From NCBI GenBank assembly GCA_027214345.1, contig JAPWHR010000009.1:62001-126000 (forward strand): a DNA stretch of 64,000 nucleotides, written 5' to 3'. This DNA comes from Comamonadaceae bacterium G21597-S1. Lineage in GTDB: Bacteria > Pseudomonadota > Gammaproteobacteria > Burkholderiales > Burkholderiaceae_C. The notes under the pieces were generated by a model, which saw nothing but the letters and a program-made list of their open reading frames with translations, was not told the origin of the DNA and made no database searches. The position numbers and the translations under genes are program-made. Positions 60,617 through 64,000 of the stretch are shown here, in pieces; the stretch's first letter is position 1; every line of letters starts with the position of its first letter.

Positions 60617-63600
60617 TCAGCCGAGGGCTTCCCGCGTCTCGGGAGCCGGCAATGCCCGCTGCACCGGAGATGCCTCGGCAATGACGCGTTCGCGCAGCCA
60701 GGTCCGCAGCTCGTCCGCCGGCATCGGCCGTGCGAACAGGTATCCCTGCAGTGCGTCGCAGCCCGATTGCCGCAGCAACGCGGCTTCGGCCTCGTGCTCG
60801 ACGCCTTCGGCGACGACCTGCATGCCCAATGCATGGCCGAGGCCGATGATGGCCTGCGTGATCGCGCGGTCGGCCGGGTCCTGCAGCATGTCGCGCACGA
60901 AACTCTGGTCGATCTTGAGCTTGTCGATCGGAAAGCGGTGCAGGTAGTTCAGGCTGGAATATCCGGTGCCGAAGTCGTCGATCGCCAGCGCGACACCGAG
61001 GGCCTTGAGCTTCTGCAGCGACTCGACCGTCGACAAGGAGTTCTCCATCAGGAAACTTTCGGTCAGTTCCAGCTGCAGCATGCGCGGGTCGACGCCGTGT
61101 CGGCGCAGCATCTGCGCCAGCGCCTGCGGCAGGTTCTTGTCGCGCAGCTGGATGCTTGACACATTGACCGACACCATCAGCGGCGCGATGCCCTGGCGCA
61201 GCCAGGCGGCATGCTGACGGCAGGCCTGCTCCAGGATCCAGGCACCGATGGCCACGATCTGGCCCGACTCCTCCGCGATCGGGATGAACGTGGCGGGCGA
61301 GACCAGGCCGCGCGCGGGATGCTGCCAGCGCACCAGCGCCTCGACACCGATCACATGGCCGCTGCCGCCATCGAGCAGGGGCTGGTAGAACAGCTGCAGT
61401 TCGTCGCGGTCGATGACCTGGCGCAGGTCGTTTTCGATCGACAGCCGCTGCTGCGCCTGGGCATGGAGCTCCGGCGTGAAGAACACCGCCATGTTGCGCC
61501 CGCGTGACTTGGCCTGGTACATCGCGGCGTCGGCATGGCGCATCAGATGATCGACGTCGCGCCCGTCCTGCGGAAACACCGAGATGCCGGCGCTGCACGA
61601 CACGTGCAGTGGCACGCCTTCCACCAGGTGCGGCTTGCGAATCGTCTCGACGATGCGATCGGCGACGATGTGCATGATCTCGTCGTTGTCGCGCGCGCCT
61701 TGCAGCACGATGACGAATTCGTCGCCGCCCAGGCGGCAGACCGTGTCGCCGGCGCGCACTGTCTCGAGCAGGCGCTGGGCGACGGAGCGCAGCAGGCCGT
61801 CGCCGACATGGTGGCCCATCGAGTCGTTGATGTTCTTGAAGCGGTCCAGGTCGATGAACACCACCGCCACCGGCGTGTGGTGGCGCGTGGCCTGTTCGAG
61901 CGCCATGGTCAGGCGCTCCAGGCACAAGGCGCGGTTGGGCAGGTCGGTCAACCCGTCGTGGTGGGCCAGGTGATGGATACGTTCCTCGTTCGCCTTGTGT
62001 TCGGTCATGTCGACGCAGGAGGTGACCATGTGCGTGATCTGGCCTGAGGTGTCGCGCACCGCGTTGGACACCATCCAGGCCGGGTAGTCAGTGCCGTTCT
62101 TGCGCCGCAGCCACACGTCGCCCTGCCAGGACCCGCGGATGATTGTCTGCTGCCACAGGCCTTCGTAGAAGCGCGGCTCGTGGCGCGTGGAATGCATGAA
62201 CTCGGGCGTGCGCCCGGCCACTTCGCTCAGGTCCCAGCCGCCGCTTTTGGCAAAGGCCATGTTGGCGATCAGCAGCCTGCGATCGACGCCGAAGATCGCG
62301 ATCGCCTCGGACGAGGATTCGAACACCTTGGCCCACAGTTGCAGGCGCTGCTCGAGCGATTTCATCTGGCCGATCGGCGTGAATACGGTGAGCATGGCCG
62401 GTGCGCCCTGGTAGGTCAGCCGGCGTCCGGACAGCAGGGCCCAGCGCCGGATCGGCGTTCCGTTCTTGTCCACGCCGGTCTGCCACTGCACTTCGAACCC
62501 GTCCACCGCGTCCTCGTCGCTCATGCGCTGGAAATAATGGGCGCGCGCGGCCGGCGTCAGCGCCTTGAGCCATGGATCACCATCGTGGTCGCCGAGCCAG
62601 GACGCGGCGGGCTGGTTGGCATGCAGGATCCGGTGCTCGGGGACGGACGTGACGATCAAAGGGCTTGGAAACGACGCCAGCAATGCGTGCTGGGCTTCCT
62701 GCGCGCGCGCGGTGGCGGCCAGATCTTCCCGCGCGGCACGCTCCAGGTCGAGTTCGGCAAGCATGCTGTTGAAGGCAGTCACCAGGTTCCCGATCTCGTC
62801 GCTGCTGTCGTGCGTGGCGCGCACCGAGTAGTCGCCGGAGACGCTGACCTGGTCCGCCACCGCGGCCAGCGATCGGATCGGACGCGAGATCTGGCGCGCG
62901 ATGAAATACACCAGCGCCAGAATGATCAGCAGCAGCACGGCTGCCGTGCCCAGGTGCAGCCACATCCGGGCCAGCAGGTGCGAGATGCGTGCCTCGAGCA
63001 GGGCATCCAGGCTGGTACTGGTCTGTTGCCAGGCGCGCAACATGCGCTCGCCGGTCGCCACGTGCAGGCGCTCCACCGCGGCCGCGTCGGCGGTGTTGGC
63101 CCTCGTGCCGTCGTAACCCGTGCGTTGCTGGAACTGGTCGAGTGCGGTGAACAAGGCGGTGAAGGAGGGCGCCAGTTCATCGCGCAGTCGCGCTGGGCCG
63201 GCTGCCAGCGCTTCGGCGTAGTCCGACCGGATACCCTTGACCGTCGCGGCCAGCCGTCCCTCGGAGATCAGCATCTCGTTGAGCAGCACGGCCCGCGCTT
63301 CACCTTCGCTGGCGGCGAACGCGACCGACTTGCTGGCCAGGCGGCCGATCAGGTCGTGCAGTTCGGGAAATCGCAGCACCAGCAGCGACATCGTGTAGTA
63401 GCTGTCCAGATCGGGGTCCAGGATCAGGTTCGACTGATTGCCCAGTCGCGTGATCAGTTCCCGGCCGGCGTCCTGGACGGCAGCATGGTCTTGCGTGCCC
63501 AGTCGGTCCAGGCTTGCGAGTGCACGCAGCTGCGCGATCAGCGCGGCGTTGCTGTCCTGGCTCGCCATGCCCTGGCCATATCGCTGCTCGGCCTCGGCCA

Positions 63601-63889
63601 GACGGTTCGTCCATCGATCGATCTGCTCGCGCGAGGGGGGCTCGCTGGCGGGTTTGCCATTGGCCGCCAGCACGATGGGTACGCGCAGTCCCGTGAGCAC
63701 ATCGCGCACCTCGGCGATGTAGGCGCTGCCAGCCACCTCCTTGCGTGCGAAATTGATCGCGATGTATTTCTCGTTGATCAGGATGCCCGAGACATAGATC
63801 ACCGCGCTGAGGTCCAGCAGGTAGATCAGCAGCAGCTTTCTGCCGACGGGCAGGCGGCCCACGAATCTTGAAAAAATGCCTCTCACCAC
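60617..63889 (-). CDS. GGDEF-EAL bifunctional c-di-GMP protein, membrane-bound
   Basis: 1090 residues. I start at the GTG at 63889, with GGAG five bases upstream; the frame stays open to 63988 (ATG) and to the window edge, so the true start may be upstream. Membrane helix near the N-terminus ([20 protein letters not shown]) and a second at about 330-350, giving a periplasmic sensor, then HAMP, PAS domains (about 420-640), GGDEF (RLGGDEF with RxxD inhibitory site RAGD five residues earlier) and EAL ([38 protein letters not shown]). All catalytic residues are present in both parts. Makes or breaks c-di-GMP in response to a periplasmic signal. Confidence 0.9.
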   Translation of the reverse strand: MVRGIFSRFVGRLPVGRKLLLIYLLDLSAVIYVSGILINEKYIAINFARKEVAGSAYIAEVRDVLTGLRVPIVLAANGKPASEPPSREQIDRWTNRLAEAEQRYGQGMASQDSNAALIAQLRALASLDRLGTQDHAAVQDAGRELITRLGNQSNLILDPDLDSYYTMSLLVLRFPELHDLIGRLASKSVAFAASEGEARAVLLNEMLISEGRLAATVKGIRSDYAEALAAGPARLRDELAPSFTALFTALDQFQQRTGYDGTRANTADAAAVERLHVATGERMLRAWQQTSTSLDALLEARISHLLARMWLHLGTAAVLLLIILALVYFIARQISRPIRSLAAVADQVSVSGDYSVRATHDSSDEIGNLVTAFNSMLAELDLERAAREDLAATARAQEAQHALLASFPSPLIVTSVPEHRILHANQPAASWLGDHDGDPWLKALTPAARAHYFQRMSDEDAVDGFEVQWQTGVDKNGTPIRRWALLSGRRLTYQGAPAMLTVFTPIGQMKSLEQRLQLWAKVFESSSEAIAIFGVDRRLLIANMAFAKSGGWDLSEVAGRTPEFMHSTRHEPRFYEGLWQQTIIRGSWQGDVWLRRKNGTDYPAWMVSNAVRDTSGQITHMVTSCVDMTEHKANEERIHHLAHHDGLTDLPNRALCLERLTMALEQATRHHTPVAVVFIDLDRFKNINDSMGHHVGDGLLRSVAQRLLETVRAGDTVCRLGGDEFVIVLQGARDNDEIMHIVADRIVETIRKPHLVEGVPLHVSCSAGISVFPQDGRDVDHLMRHADAAMYQAKSRGRNMAVFFTPELHAQAQQRLSIENDLRQVIDRDELQLFYQPLLDGGSGHVIGVEALVRWQHPARGLVSPATFIPIAEESGQIVAIGAWILEQACRQHAAWLRQGIAPLMVSVNVSSIQLRDKNLPQALAQMLRRHGVDPRMLQLELTESFLMENSLSTVESLQKLKALGVALAIDDFGTGYSSLNYLHRFPIDKLKIDQSFVRDMLQDPADRAITQAIIGLGHALGMQVVAEGVEHEAEAALLRQSGCDALQGYLFARPMPADELRTWLRERVIAEASPVQRALPAPETREALG

Positions 63890-64000
63890 GTTCACTCCAG
63901 TCGATCCGATGCCGGTTGCGACCAGACTGAACCTGAGCGCCCAAGGGTCGTTGCCGGCGCGGAACCTGGCCCGCACCGACTCCGGCATGCAGCAATATGC

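Noticed and set aside
1-64000. tRNA, rRNA, insertion sequences, phage genes or CRISPR arrays
   Set aside because: None recognised by reading; no cloverleaf, transposase motif or regularly spaced repeats were found. A covariance or profile search could still find a small RNA.

Overview
The window looks like a chromosomal segment of a high-GC betaproteobacterium, most likely Burkholderiales. Pointers are a Bug-type (TTT) solute receptor fragment at the left edge, the box pathway for benzoate with its BoxR regulator, a Rieske-xseB-ispA-dxs block, TRAP transporters, a PEP-CTERM protein and long GGDEF/EAL proteins. No rRNA, tRNA, CRISPR array, transposase or phage gene was seen. GC content was not computed; it is visibly high throughout, with one AT-rich spot near 45.15 kb.

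Layout. 0-4 kb: end of a Bug receptor, a DUF35 protein, a thiolase-fold protein and an SDR in one operon, facing a phytanoyl-CoA-dioxygenase-like gene. 4-10 kb: Na+/alanine-type symporter with a universal stress protein, then alaS and an EamA exporter. 10.3-18.1 kb: OsmC protein and benzoate-CoA ligase (bclA), divergent from boxR-boxC-boxB-boxA, a complete aerobic CoA-dependent benzoate route to ring cleavage. 18-26.6 kb: BON lipoprotein, GGDEF protein, hydrolase, an ArsR / SRPBCC-GST fusion / VOC operon with a palindromic operator, and an exported protein / ECF sigma / membrane-ankyrin operon. 26.6-31 kb: fhs, a CaiB-type CoA-transferase, a PEP-CTERM protein. 31.1-36 kb: a Fur-boxed imelysin / dihaem protein / imelysin / DUF1513 operon, flanked by a direct repeat of the 3' end of sseA. 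36-44 kb: sseA, Rieske oxygenase, xseB, ispA, dxs, TRAP permeases. 44-49 kb: LysR/EamA pair, TRAP receptor, EgtB/SenA-like enzyme.

49-59.3 kb is the most coherent accessory system: a ModE-HTH/periplasmic-binding-protein regulator, a tungstate ABC transporter (tupBCA), a GAF-Fis regulator without an AAA+ domain, and a tungsten aldehyde oxidoreductase operon (aorA, aorB, aorC, a MoaD-like gene, and a 99-aa gene I do not recognise). AOR plus BclA and BoxABC would take an aromatic aldehyde to its acid, to benzoyl-CoA and on to ring opening; that link is inference. The right edge holds an MDR reductase and a large GGDEF-EAL protein.

The observations I would check first are a 19-nt promoter element shared by bclA and boxC, a terminator hairpin between aorB and aorC, the sseA 3'-end duplication around the iron operon, the SRPBCC-GST fusion, and the cysteine-less DUF35/thiolase pair. 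Many start codons were moved inward from the longest open frame on the basis of Shine-Dalgarno sites, signal peptides or overlaps; each is explained in its entry.
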